Below are positions 25,605-33,307 of a DNA stretch of 64,000 nt, one piece after another. Numbering within the stretch: position 1 is the stretch's first letter; every line of letters begins with the position of its first letter. A program made the position numbers and the translations under genes. The notes under the pieces are model-generated. The model did no database searches and was not told where the DNA came from. It worked only from the letters and a program-made list of their open reading frames with translations. Origin of the DNA: Halorussus gelatinilyticus. GTDB taxonomy: Archaea; Halobacteriota; Halobacteria; Halobacteriales; Haladaptataceae. The stretch is taken from assembly GCF_023238445.1 (NCBI RefSeq), contig NZ_CP096658.1, forward strand, positions 2,356,001 through 2,420,000, given 5' to 3'.

Positions 25605-26738
25605 TCAGGAGAGGAGCGTCGCCAGCGTCGCCTCGATAGCCTCGCCGGCGCGCTCGACGTCCGCGACGCGGACGTACTCGCGGGGCGCGTGGGCCACCGC
25701 GCCCTCGTCGTCGGCCAGCGCGCCCGGCCCGAACACGACCGTCGGCGCGAGGGAGGCGAAGTACGACGCTTCGGTCGCGGCACCGAACGGCCGGACGGTC
25801 CCGCCGCTCGACTCCCGGAGCGTCCGGACCAGTTCGGCGTCGGTCGGCGTCTCGAACGCCGCCAGAAACGGCGTGTCGCGCTCGGCCAGCGTCACCTCGA
25901 CGGAGACGTCCGCCGGGGCGTGCGCCCGGAGGTGGTCGGCCAGCGCGTCGCGGAACCCCTCGGCGGTCTCCGGGGGGACGCTCCGACGGTCCACGACGAA
26001 CGAACACTCCGCCGGCACCTGATTCGTCGCGGTCCCGCCCTCGATGGTCGTCGGCGTCAGCGTCGAGTCGCCGAGCGCGTCGCTCGCGTCTGGCCGGTCC
26101 TCGCGGTCGTCGAACGAGTCGAGCGCCGAGAGTAAGCCACCGGCCGCCCGGACCGCGTTGACGCCCGACTCGGGTTCCGCGGCGTGGGCGTTCGCGCCTC
26201 GGACCGTGACCGTCGCCTGAAACCGCCCCTTCGCGGCGTTGCACACGTCGAGTTCGGTGGGTTCGCCGACGATAACGGCGTCGGGTTCCGGGTCGAAATC
26301 CAAGGCGGCCGCTCCGGTCGAGTCCGTCTCCTCGTCGGGCGTGACCGCCAGTGTCAGCCGTCCGCGCTCGACTTCGACGCCGAGGAACGCCGCGAGCATC
26401 GCCGCGAGCGGTCCCTTCGCGTCGCAGGACCCTCGGCCGCGAATCACCTCGCCGTCGCGGGAGAACTCGACGTGCGGCGGCACGGTGTCGATGTGCGTGT
26501 TCAGGACGACGTGCGGGCCGTCCCGCCCGGCGTCGCGGACCGCGAGCGTGTTCCCGGCGTCGTCCACCGAGACCCGAACATCGGGGTCCTGGTCGGAACC
26601 GGAGTCCGGGCAGGAATCGCGGTCCGCACCGTCCGCCGATTCGAGCGTCTCGACCAGCAACTCGCGCATCTCGGTCGCGTCCTCGTGAGAGGGCGTCTGT
26701 ACTGCATCTTCGAGGAAGTCTATCGGGTCGAATGTCAT
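25605..26738 (-). CDS. dapE: M20-family succinyl-diaminopimelate desuccinylase
   Basis: A 377-residue zinc hydrolase that removes succinate from N-succinyl-LL-diaminopimelate. M20 metal and catalytic residues are present: His82 and Asp84 in NTHIDTVPP, Asp106 in GRGSCDAKGPLA, Glu136/137 in PDEETDS, the acidic residue in VGEPTE, and a late His in VAHAPREY. The dimerisation domain lies at about 175-285. Family alone could also fit an acetylornithine or acetyl-lysine deacylase; the position as last gene of the dap operon decides. It starts 25 bases after dapF. Confidence 0.92.
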   Translation of the reverse strand: MTFDPIDFLEDAVQTPSHEDATEMRELLVETLESADGADRDSCPDSGSDQDPDVRVSVDDAGNTLAVRDAGRDGPHVVLNTHIDTVPPHVEFSRDGEVIRGRGSCDAKGPLAAMLAAFLGVEVERGRLTLAVTPDEETDSTGAAALDFDPEPDAVIVGEPTELDVCNAAKGRFQATVTVRGANAHAAEPESGVNAVRAAGGLLSALDSFDDREDRPDASDALGDSTLTPTTIEGGTATNQVPAECSFVVDRRSVPPETAEGFRDALADHLRAHAPADVSVEVTLAERDTPFLAAFETPTDAELVRTLRESSGGTVRPFGAATEASYFASLAPTVVFGPGALADDEGAVAHAPREYVRVADVERAGEAIEATLATLLS

Positions 26739-26763
26739 GAGAAGTCGTCGGACTGGCTTCGGT

Positions 26764-27675
26764 TCAGGCCTCGGAGACGCGCCACGGTTCGGGCGTCGAG
26801 GCGATTTCTCCCTCGAACTCGCGTTCGACCGGGCCGGTCAGACTCGCGCGCCCGCCGCGGAACGTCACGCCGAGGCGACCGCCCGGCGGGAAGACCTCGA
26901 CCGCTTCGGCATCGGTCTCGACGCGTCCGAGTCGTCGCGCGACCGCGGCGATAGCGACCGCACCGGTCCCGCAGGCGCGGGTCTCGCCCTCGACGCCGCG
27001 CTCGTAGGTCCGCTGGTCGAACGCGGGTCGGCCGTCGTCCCGGCGCGACGCGACGTTGACGTTCGCGCCTTCGGGGAAAACCTCGGCGTGGCGAATCGCC
27101 GGCGCGAGTTCGTCGAGGTCCACTTCGTCCACGTCCTCGACGAACGCGACGGCGTGGGGGACGCCCGTGTTCACCGCGGTCACTTCGACGCCCGCGACGG
27201 TCTCCCGCACGAGCGGTTCGTCGCGCCCCTCGGCGAGCGGCACGTCGCTCGGCGCGAACGAGGGTGCGCCCATCTCGATGGTCACCTCGTCGTCGGCGAT
27301 TTCGGCCCGGCGGGTCCCGGCCTGCGTGTCGAGCATCACGGTGTCGGCACCCGTGCGCTCGGCGGCCCACTTCGCGGCGCAGCGCGCGCCGTTGCCGCAC
27401 ATCGCCGCGGTCGAGCCGTCGGGCTGGACCAGCGTCATCACCGCGCGCGGCGGCGAGAACTTGGGTTCGAGCGCCAGAAACAGGGTGCCGTCCGCGCCGA
27501 CGGACGGTGGGTCTTCGCCCTGCTCGGCGGTCACGCCGCCGTCTGTCATCTGCACGCCGTCGCGTCGGTCGCACACTTCGCGGGCGAACGCGCCCCGGTC
27601 GGGGACGTACTCGTCCGCGTCTACTACTACGAAATCGTTGCCGGTGCCGTGGAACTTCTCGAATTCGATGCTCAT
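26764..27675 (-). CDS. dapF: Diaminopimelate epimerase
   Basis: A 303-residue cofactor-free racemase that converts LL- to meso-diaminopimelate. Both catalytic cysteines are present: Cys93 in MCGNGARC and Cys235 in ACGTGAV, and the N-terminus is EFEKFHGTGNDFVVVD. The loop after GVTAEQGEDPPSVG (47-61) is a little longer than in bacteria. The ATG overlaps the lysA stop by four bases. Confidence 0.95.
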   Translation of the reverse strand: MSIEFEKFHGTGNDFVVVDADEYVPDRGAFAREVCDRRDGVQMTDGGVTAEQGEDPPSVGADGTLFLALEPKFSPPRAVMTLVQPDGSTAAMCGNGARCAAKWAAERTGADTVMLDTQAGTRRAEIADDEVTIEMGAPSFAPSDVPLAEGRDEPLVRETVAGVEVTAVNTGVPHAVAFVEDVDEVDLDELAPAIRHAEVFPEGANVNVASRRDDGRPAFDQRTYERGVEGETRACGTGAVAIAAVARRLGRVETDAEAVEVFPPGGRLGVTFRGGRASLTGPVEREFEGEIASTPEPWRVSEA

Positions 27676-28940
27676 CTGTCTACCTCCGGTTCGACCGCCG
27701 TCACGTCCGCAATCGTCTCGCGTCGCCGCGCCAGTCGGGCGTCGTCGCCGTCCGAGACGACCGACGCCGGGCGGGGACGGGAGTTGTACTGACTCGCCAT
27801 CTCGTAGCCGTAGGCTCCCGCGTTGCCGACCGCCAGAAGGTCGCCGCGCTGGGGGTCCGGGAGCCAGTGGTCGCCCAGCGAGTCGCCGCTCTCGCAGACC
27901 GGGCCGGCGACCGTCACCTCGCGCGACGGCCGCTCGTCCGCGCCGGGAGCCACGTTCCGAATCTCGTGGTGGGCGTCGTAGATGGCGGGCCGCGCGAGGG
28001 TGGTCATCCCCGCGCCGACCCCGACCACGACGCCCGATGGCGTCTCCTTGACCGTGTTGGCCGAAGTCAACAGGACGCCGGCGTCCGCGACGAGGTACCG
28101 GCCGGGTTCGACCGCCAGCGTCGCCTCGGTCTCGCCCAGCGCCTCGCGGGTCGCCTCGGCCACCGCCTCCAAATCGAGGGGATCCTCGTCGGGCGAGTAG
28201 GGCACGCCGAAGCCGCCGCCCACGTCCACGAATTCGAGGTCGATGCCCCGCCCCTCGACGTCGCGGGCCAACTCGCCCATCCGTCCCACGAGGTCTCGGT
28301 GGGCCGAGAGGTCCTCGCCCGAGATACCGCTTCCGGCGTGGGCGTGGATGCCGACCACCTCGAACGCGCCGGCCGCAGACTCCGCGAGGTCGGCGGCCCG
28401 CTCGTAGGGCACGCCGAACTTGGCGTCGGCTCCGGTCGTCACCTTCTCGTGGTGGCCCGCGCCGACGCCGGGGTTGACCCGCACGCAGATTCTGCCGTCG
28501 TAGCCCCGGTCGGCGAGTCGGTCGAGGGTGTCCTCGGCCCCGACCGTAATCGTCACGCCGGGATGCTCCTCGGCGAGGCGAACCGCCACGTCGAGGTCTC
28601 TGTCGGGCGGGTTGACCGCGGTGTAGTGGACGTGCGAGCCGTCCACCCCGGCGTCGAGCGCGCGCGCCAACTCGCCGGCCGACGCGCACTCCACGCCCGC
28701 GCCCTCGTCGGCGAGCGCCTGCAGGACCGGTCGGGCGGTGTTGGCCTTCGCGGCGTAGTAGACGTCGGCCTCGGGGAAGGCCTCGGCCATCCGCCGGTAG
28801 TTCTGGCGGGCGCGGTCCAGATCGAAGACGTAGAGTGGCGTGCCGTGGTCGTCGGCCAACTCGCGCAGGCGCTCCGGGGACCAGTCGGCGAGGCGTCGCA
28901 CCGGCGGATTCTCCGCCGTCGGCGCTCTCTCTCCGCTCAT
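27672..28940 (-). CDS. lysA: Diaminopimelate decarboxylase
   Basis: A 422-residue PLP enzyme of the alanine-racemase-fold type that makes lysine from meso-diaminopimelate. Visible motifs are the PLP Lys in YYAAKANT, HAHAGSGIS, DVGGGFGVPY, EPGRYLVADAG and VCESGDSL near the C-terminus. The start (28940) overlaps the dapD stop by four bases, ATGA. Translation of the whole operon is probably coupled. Confidence 0.96.
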   Translation of the reverse strand: MSGERAPTAENPPVRRLADWSPERLRELADDHGTPLYVFDLDRARQNYRRMAEAFPEADVYYAAKANTARPVLQALADEGAGVECASAGELARALDAGVDGSHVHYTAVNPPDRDLDVAVRLAEEHPGVTITVGAEDTLDRLADRGYDGRICVRVNPGVGAGHHEKVTTGADAKFGVPYERAADLAESAAGAFEVVGIHAHAGSGISGEDLSAHRDLVGRMGELARDVEGRGIDLEFVDVGGGFGVPYSPDEDPLDLEAVAEATREALGETEATLAVEPGRYLVADAGVLLTSANTVKETPSGVVVGVGAGMTTLARPAIYDAHHEIRNVAPGADERPSREVTVAGPVCESGDSLGDHWLPDPQRGDLLAVGNAGAYGYEMASQYNSRPRPASVVSDGDDARLARRRETIADVTAVEPEVDR

Positions 28941-29773
28941 TCTCGCAGGGCCTCCTCGCGCTCTACTGCTTCCATCGTGGTCTCCTCGACGTCCATCGCC
29001 ACGACCGCGGGCTTGTACGCCCCGCCGTCGAACAGGTCGTGGTCGCCGACCGACGACTCCACGAACCGGGTGAACGCTCTGCGCTCGGGCGGCAAGTGGC
29101 CGTAGAGGACCTCCTCCTCGACCAGATCGTAGACCGGAATCCGGGGCGTGAGAAGCGTGTTCTCGGCGACCACCGAGTTCTCGCCGACGACGAACCCGGA
29201 GGTCACGCGGCAGCCCGCGCCGAGCGACGCGCCGTCCTCGACCACGACCGGCGCGTCCTCGACGGGTTCGAGGACGCCCCCTATCAGGGTGTTCGCGCCC
29301 AACTTCACGTCCGCGCCGATTTGGGCGCACGACCCGACCGTGTCGCAGGAGTCCACCAAGGTCCCGTCGCCGACGTACGCGCCGACGTTCACGAAACTCG
29401 GACTCATCATGATGGCGTCGCCGCCGACGTAGGACCCGCGCCGGAGGACGGTCCCGTCGGGCGTGTTGCGGGTGCCCCGGCCGGGCAGGTCGTCGGTCTC
29501 GCGCAGGGGCAACACGTCGTGGTAGGTCACGTCACCGTACTCCCGGCCGGCGATTTCGCGCAGACCGAAGTTGAGCAGGATGCCGCGCTTGACCCACTCG
29601 TTAGATTGCCAGTCGCCGTCGCCGTCGGGTTCGGCGGCCCGGACCTCGCCGGTCTCCAGCGCGGTCAGGAACGCGTCGAGCGCGTCCAGTTCCTCGCGGC
29701 CCGCCGAGTCCGCGGTGAGGGTTCCGCCGTCGTAGCGATGCCACAGGTCGTCGATGTCGGATTCCAGACTCAT
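28937..29773 (-). CDS. dapD: Tetrahydrodipicolinate N-succinyltransferase
   Basis: A 278-residue acyltransferase with a left-handed beta-helix (hexapeptide) domain at about 105-220: GSYVGGDAIMMSPSFVNVGA, GTLVDSCDTVGSCAQIG and ANTLIGGVLEP. It transfers succinate from succinyl-CoA, which shows that this organism uses the succinylase variant of the lysine pathway. The N-terminal helical domain (1-90) is as in bacterial DapD. The ATG overlaps the dapB stop by four bases. Confidence 0.95.
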   Translation of the reverse strand: MSLESDIDDLWHRYDGGTLTADSAGREELDALDAFLTALETGEVRAAEPDGDGDWQSNEWVKRGILLNFGLREIAGREYGDVTYHDVLPLRETDDLPGRGTRNTPDGTVLRRGSYVGGDAIMMSPSFVNVGAYVGDGTLVDSCDTVGSCAQIGADVKLGANTLIGGVLEPVEDAPVVVEDGASLGAGCRVTSGFVVGENSVVAENTLLTPRIPVYDLVEEEVLYGHLPPERRAFTRFVESSVGDHDLFDGGAYKPAVVAMDVEETTMEAVEREEALRE

Positions 29774-30627
29774 CGGTCGTCACCTCTCTCGCTGCTCGAA
29801 TTCGTCTCGCCGTCCGCGCCGTCGATCACGTCCGCGAAGTCGTACCAGCCCGGTTCCCGGCCCGCCAGCCAGACCGCGGCGTCCAGCGCGCCCTCGGCGA
29901 AGACGCCGCGGTCCTCGGCCCGGTGGGTGAGCCGGAGTTCCTCGTGGTTGCCGGCGAGTAGGACCTCGTGTTCGCCCGTGATGGTCCCGGCCCGGCGCGC
30001 GTGGACCCCGATTTCGCCCGCCTCGCGCGGGGCCTCGCCCTCGCGGCCGTGGACGCGCTCGCCGGACTCCTCGCTGCCCGCCGCTCTCGCGTCCTCGATG
30101 GTCTCCAGAATCGCGTTCGCGGTGCCGCTCGGCGCGTCTCGCTTTCGGTTGTGGTGGGTCTCGGTCACTTCCACGTCGTAACCCGGCAGGTCGGCGACCG
30201 CCGCCTCGACCGCCGAGCGGAGGGCGTGGACGCCCCGGCCGAAGTTCGAGGCCTTCAGGACGGGCGCGTACCGCGAACACTCCCGGAGCGCCTCCTCGCC
30301 CGACTCGTCGAACCCGGTCGTGCCGACGACGCTGGCGACCCCGGCCTCGGTGGCGACCGCGACGTAGTTCTGACTGCTCGCCGGGCCGGTGAAGTCCACC
30401 AGAACGTCGGGCTCGCGCTCGGCGAGCAGGCGGTCGAACTCGCGGGCCGGGTCGACGGGGACTCCCTCGACGGACGCGCCCTCCTCGGGGTCGCGGTTGA
30501 CCGCGAACGCGACCGACGCGTCCGCACGGTCCGCGGCGGCGTCGACGACCGCGCGACCCATCTCGCCGGTCGCGCCCGTGACCGCGACCGAGACGCTCGC
30601 CGATTCTCCGTCGTCCGCTACACTCAT
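29770..30627 (-). CDS. dapB: 4-hydroxy-tetrahydrodipicolinate reductase
   Basis: A 285-residue NAD(P)H reductase, second step of the pathway. Motifs: nucleotide-binding VAVTGATGEMGRAV (14-27), VDFTGPASS, SNFGRGVHAL, and the catalytic HHNRKRDAPSGTA with the active-site His and Lys. An acidic N-terminal extension of about 10 residues precedes the fold. The ATG at 30627 overlaps the dapA stop by four bases. Confidence 0.95.
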   Translation of the reverse strand: MSVADDGESASVSVAVTGATGEMGRAVVDAAADRADASVAFAVNRDPEEGASVEGVPVDPAREFDRLLAEREPDVLVDFTGPASSQNYVAVATEAGVASVVGTTGFDESGEEALRECSRYAPVLKASNFGRGVHALRSAVEAAVADLPGYDVEVTETHHNRKRDAPSGTANAILETIEDARAAGSEESGERVHGREGEAPREAGEIGVHARRAGTITGEHEVLLAGNHEELRLTHRAEDRGVFAEGALDAAVWLAGREPGWYDFADVIDGADGETNSSSERGDDR

Positions 30628-31532
30628 TGGTGTACACCAGTCGGTTCGCCCTCTAATTCGGCGAGGATACCCGCAAGTTCTGCGCGGTGCTCCTCGGAGA
30701 GCCGACTCAGCGGCGAACGGAGGCGCGCCGGGCCGTACTCTCGAATCTCCATCGCCTCCTTGACCGGAATCGGGTTCGTCTCCGAGAAGAGCGCGCGGAC
30801 GAGCGGAGCCAACTCCTCGTGGACCTCGCGGGCCGCGGCGAAGTCGCCCGACAGCCCGGCCTCGACCAACGCGGACGTGCGCTCGGGTTCGACGTTCGCC
30901 GAGACGCTGATGGTGCCCGTCGCGCCGAGCGAGAGCATCGGTAGGGTGAGGAAGTCGTCGCCAGAGAGGACCGAAAACTCCTCGTCGCGGGTCCGCTCGA
31001 TGACCTCGCCGATGCGGTTCAGGTCGCCGCTGGCGGCCTTGTAACCCTGGATATTCTCGTGTTCCGCGAGCGAAACCGCGGTCTCGACCGCGACGTTGCG
31101 GCCCGTCCGCGACGGCACGTTGTAGACGATTTGGGGCACGTCCACCTCGTCGGCGACGGTCCGGTAGTGGCGCTCCATCCCCTCGGGTTCGGGCTTGTTG
31201 TAGTACGGCGAGATGAGGAGCAGGGCGTCGGCCCCGGCGTCGGCCGAGCGCCGGGAGAGTTCGAGGGCCTCGCGGGTGTTGTTGCTCCCGGACCCCGCGA
31301 TGACGGGAACGTCAACCGCATCGGTGACGGCGTCCACGACCTCGACGTGTTCGTCGTGGGTCAGGGTCGCGCTCTCGCCGGTCGAGCCGACCGCCAGCAG
31401 GCCGTCCACGCCCGCGTCCGCGAGCCGTCGGGCGTCCGCTCGGAGCTGTTCGAAGTCGATACCGTCGTCGGCGTCGAAGGGGGTCGTCATCGCCGGGTAG
31501 ACCCCGCTGAAGGGTTCGTCGGTGCGTGTCAT
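30624..31532 (-). CDS. dapA: 4-hydroxy-tetrahydrodipicolinate synthase
   Basis: A 302-residue class I aldolase that condenses pyruvate with aspartate semialdehyde; the first gene of the lysine operon. The Schiff-base Lys165 lies in QGYKAASGD, the catalytic Tyr137 in IVYNVPSRTG, and Thr50/51 region in VGSTGES. The start is the ATG at 31532 (MTRTDEPFSGVYPAMTTPF); an upstream start would add 29 unmatched residues. Upstream to 31821 lie 289 bases without a gene; no attenuator or riboswitch is evident. Confidence 0.95.
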   Translation of the reverse strand: MTRTDEPFSGVYPAMTTPFDADDGIDFEQLRADARRLADAGVDGLLAVGSTGESATLTHDEHVEVVDAVTDAVDVPVIAGSGSNNTREALELSRRSADAGADALLLISPYYNKPEPEGMERHYRTVADEVDVPQIVYNVPSRTGRNVAVETAVSLAEHENIQGYKAASGDLNRIGEVIERTRDEEFSVLSGDDFLTLPMLSLGATGTISVSANVEPERTSALVEAGLSGDFAAAREVHEELAPLVRALFSETNPIPVKEAMEIREYGPARLRSPLSRLSEEHRAELAGILAELEGEPTGVHQ

Positions 31533-31821
31533 GTGGTGCGTTCGGGACTGGTTCGCTGGTAACTGGTCGGAGATTGGTGCAGAACGAAAGTGGCCCGCGA
31601 CGGGTCGCCACGCCGCCAAGGACCTATCAGTAACCGGGTTTTGTGCGTTTCAGCCCCGAAAAACCGACCGACCCGCCGCTGGCCGAGCGAGCGTCGATGG
31701 CCGCGGTGGCGTCGGGGTGCATGTGCGACACACTCATTGCCGGGAACTTAACTGTTGCGTCGAGTGCGATACCTACCACTCGTCAGCAAACCTTTATTTA
31801 CGCCTAGGTGGGAGTTCGAAC

Positions 31822-32166
31822 GTGGTCGATTGGGAACTCATCGCACGCTCCGGCGGCCGCTACTCCGTCGCCTACGGCGGCGGAACCGCCCTCCTCGTCG
31901 CGCTGACCGGTTGGTCGATGCTCCAACTGCTGGTGCTGGTGTTCGGTCTCCTGCTGTTGCTGTTCGTCGCGGGCGGCACCGGCACGGTTCGGATGGGGAC
32001 TGCGATGGCGAACGCCGACTCGCCGGGGCTCTCGGGGACCGTCACGGACCCGACCGAGGACGACGCGTTCGCAACCGCGATAGACGCCGACCTGAAGCTG
32101 TTCTTCTACGCGGTCGGCCTGCTGGTCTTCGACTTCGCCGCGATGGTCGTCGGAAGCACGGTCTAA
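31822..32166 (+). CDS. Small haloarchaeal membrane protein
   Basis: A 114-residue protein with about three membrane helices (around 18-32, 34-50 and 90-112), family function unknown. The start is the GTG at 31822 (VDWELIARSGGRYS); a TTTATTTA box at about 31793-31800 lies some 25 bases upstream, which supports this start and leaderless transcription. It converges on the three-gene module at 32201-34369. Confidence 0.7.
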   Translation: MVDWELIARSGGRYSVAYGGGTALLVALTGWSMLQLLVLVFGLLLLLFVAGGTGTVRMGTAMANADSPGLSGTVTDPTEDDAFATAIDADLKLFFYAVGLLVFDFAAMVVGSTV

Positions 32167-32200
32167 TTCGCGTCTCGGAGACGCCACCGGTGACGACGCG

Positions 32201-32677
32201 TCAACTCAAGTCTGCGTCGTCGGCCGATTCGGCGAGCGCGTCGCCCGCGCGCAGGCGAGGAATCAGGCCCCGGTAGGAGGGCCGCAGGAGACCCGCTATC
32301 GGTACGACGACCTCGTCGGTTATTCCCTCTTCGAGGTGAGAGCGAAAGTCCGCGGACACCGCGTCGTACCCGTCGCGTTTCCACCGTTCGAGAATCGATT
32401 CGAACTCCGACTCGTCGCCCTCCACGATTGCGAGGAACTGGCACTCGATGGTCCCGGTCGGCTCGTCGGACTCCTCGATTTGGGCCTCGGGGACGTTGCT
32501 CTCGTACAGTCGCACTTCGAGTTCGAAGGGCGTCACGAACGCTCCGATGTCGGCTTCGTACCGCGGATTGCTCCCGTAGGAGATGCCGAACTTCGTTCGC
32601 GCAGGTCGGGTCTGTCCCGGCGAGATTTCGGAGAGAAAGAGGTCCAAGTCCGTGATGTGGTACTCGGTCGGCCTCAT
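32201..32677 (-). CDS. Uncharacterised protein with possible SecB-like layout (third gene of ART-fold module)
   Basis: A 158-residue protein. It alternates beta strands (YHITDLDLFLSEIS, PFELEVRLYES, GTIECQFLAIVEGD) with a helical C-terminal part ending in EEGITDEVVVPIAGLLRPSY and RGLIPRL. That order, and the last segment in particular, recalls SecB and SecB-like chaperones of toxin-antitoxin-chaperone loci, but I see no diagnostic motif, so this is a weak assignment. The ATG follows the preceding TAG stop directly, with no spacer, so it must be co-translated with the middle gene. Confidence 0.7.
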   Translation of the reverse strand: MRPTEYHITDLDLFLSEISPGQTRPARTKFGISYGSNPRYEADIGAFVTPFELEVRLYESNVPEAQIEESDEPTGTIECQFLAIVEGDESEFESILERWKRDGYDAVSADFRSHLEEGITDEVVVPIAGLLRPSYRGLIPRLRAGDALAESADDADLS

Positions 32678-33256
32678 CTATCCCCTGCTGTTCAGTCGGG
32701 TTCGGTTCTCCGCGACCGGCTCGTCTCGTCGCCTCGTCCACACTCTGTCCGAAACCCAACTGGTTTCCGTCCGGGGAGTATCGGTGTCGAACTCATTCGT
32801 GTCGAGGACCGCTCGCTCCTTCTCCAACAGGAGGTCGGCCAGACTTCGGATTTCTGCCTTTCCGACCGCCTCCTCGACGAGATACGCCGCCGTCGCCTCC
32901 CGAGTCCGCTCGGGGAGGTCGAACGCCGAAACGTCTTCGTCCGAGCGGAGTCGCTCTCGGACGCTCTCGCGAATCGCTTCGACGTTTCGCGCGCGTCGGA
33001 CCACGAGACTCGCTAACTCGCCCAACAGCTGTTCGTCGTGGAGCGCGAATCGCTTGTCCACGTCGAGAATATCGTTGTCGAGCGCTTCGAGATAGTCGTA
33101 CACCGCCTGCCGGAGCTTCCGTCTCGTGTCGGCTTCGAGCGTCCGGTCGTCGCTGTCGATCTCCGAAGCGGGTCGCTTTCGGTTTCGCGCGTATCGAACC
33201 CACTCTTCGTCCTCGTCACTGAGGTCGACCGTGATGGAGAGACTCTCGTCGGACAT
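32678..33256 (-). CDS. Helical charged protein of unknown function (middle gene of ART-fold module)
   Basis: A 192-residue soluble protein. The N-terminus (MSDESLSITVDLSDEDEEWV) has one beta strand, followed by strongly charged helices at about 40-160 (for example LRQAVYDYLEALDND, LLGELASLVVRRARNVEAIR). The C-terminal 40 residues are probably disordered but hold an aromatic patch SWVSDRVWTRRR. No helix-turn-helix is obvious. An A/T-rich box (minus strand AAATATAACC) about 25 bases upstream of the ATG suggests its own promoter besides read-through from the ART-like gene 51 bases upstream. It could be an antitoxin; this is inference from position. Confidence 0.7.
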   Translation of the reverse strand: MSDESLSITVDLSDEDEEWVRYARNRKRPASEIDSDDRTLEADTRRKLRQAVYDYLEALDNDILDVDKRFALHDEQLLGELASLVVRRARNVEAIRESVRERLRSDEDVSAFDLPERTREATAAYLVEEAVGKAEIRSLADLLLEKERAVLDTNEFDTDTPRTETSWVSDRVWTRRRDEPVAENRTRLNSRG

Positions 33257-33307
33257 AAGTGGGTCTCTTGTGGTTATATTTCCCTGCCACAGTCTTATAG
33301 GTTTTGT

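Noticed and set aside
26764-28689. A long minus-strand open frame of 641 codons ending with dapF
   Set aside because: Only the last 304 codons are DapF; the upstream part overlaps lysA in another frame and is Arg/Gly-rich shadow.
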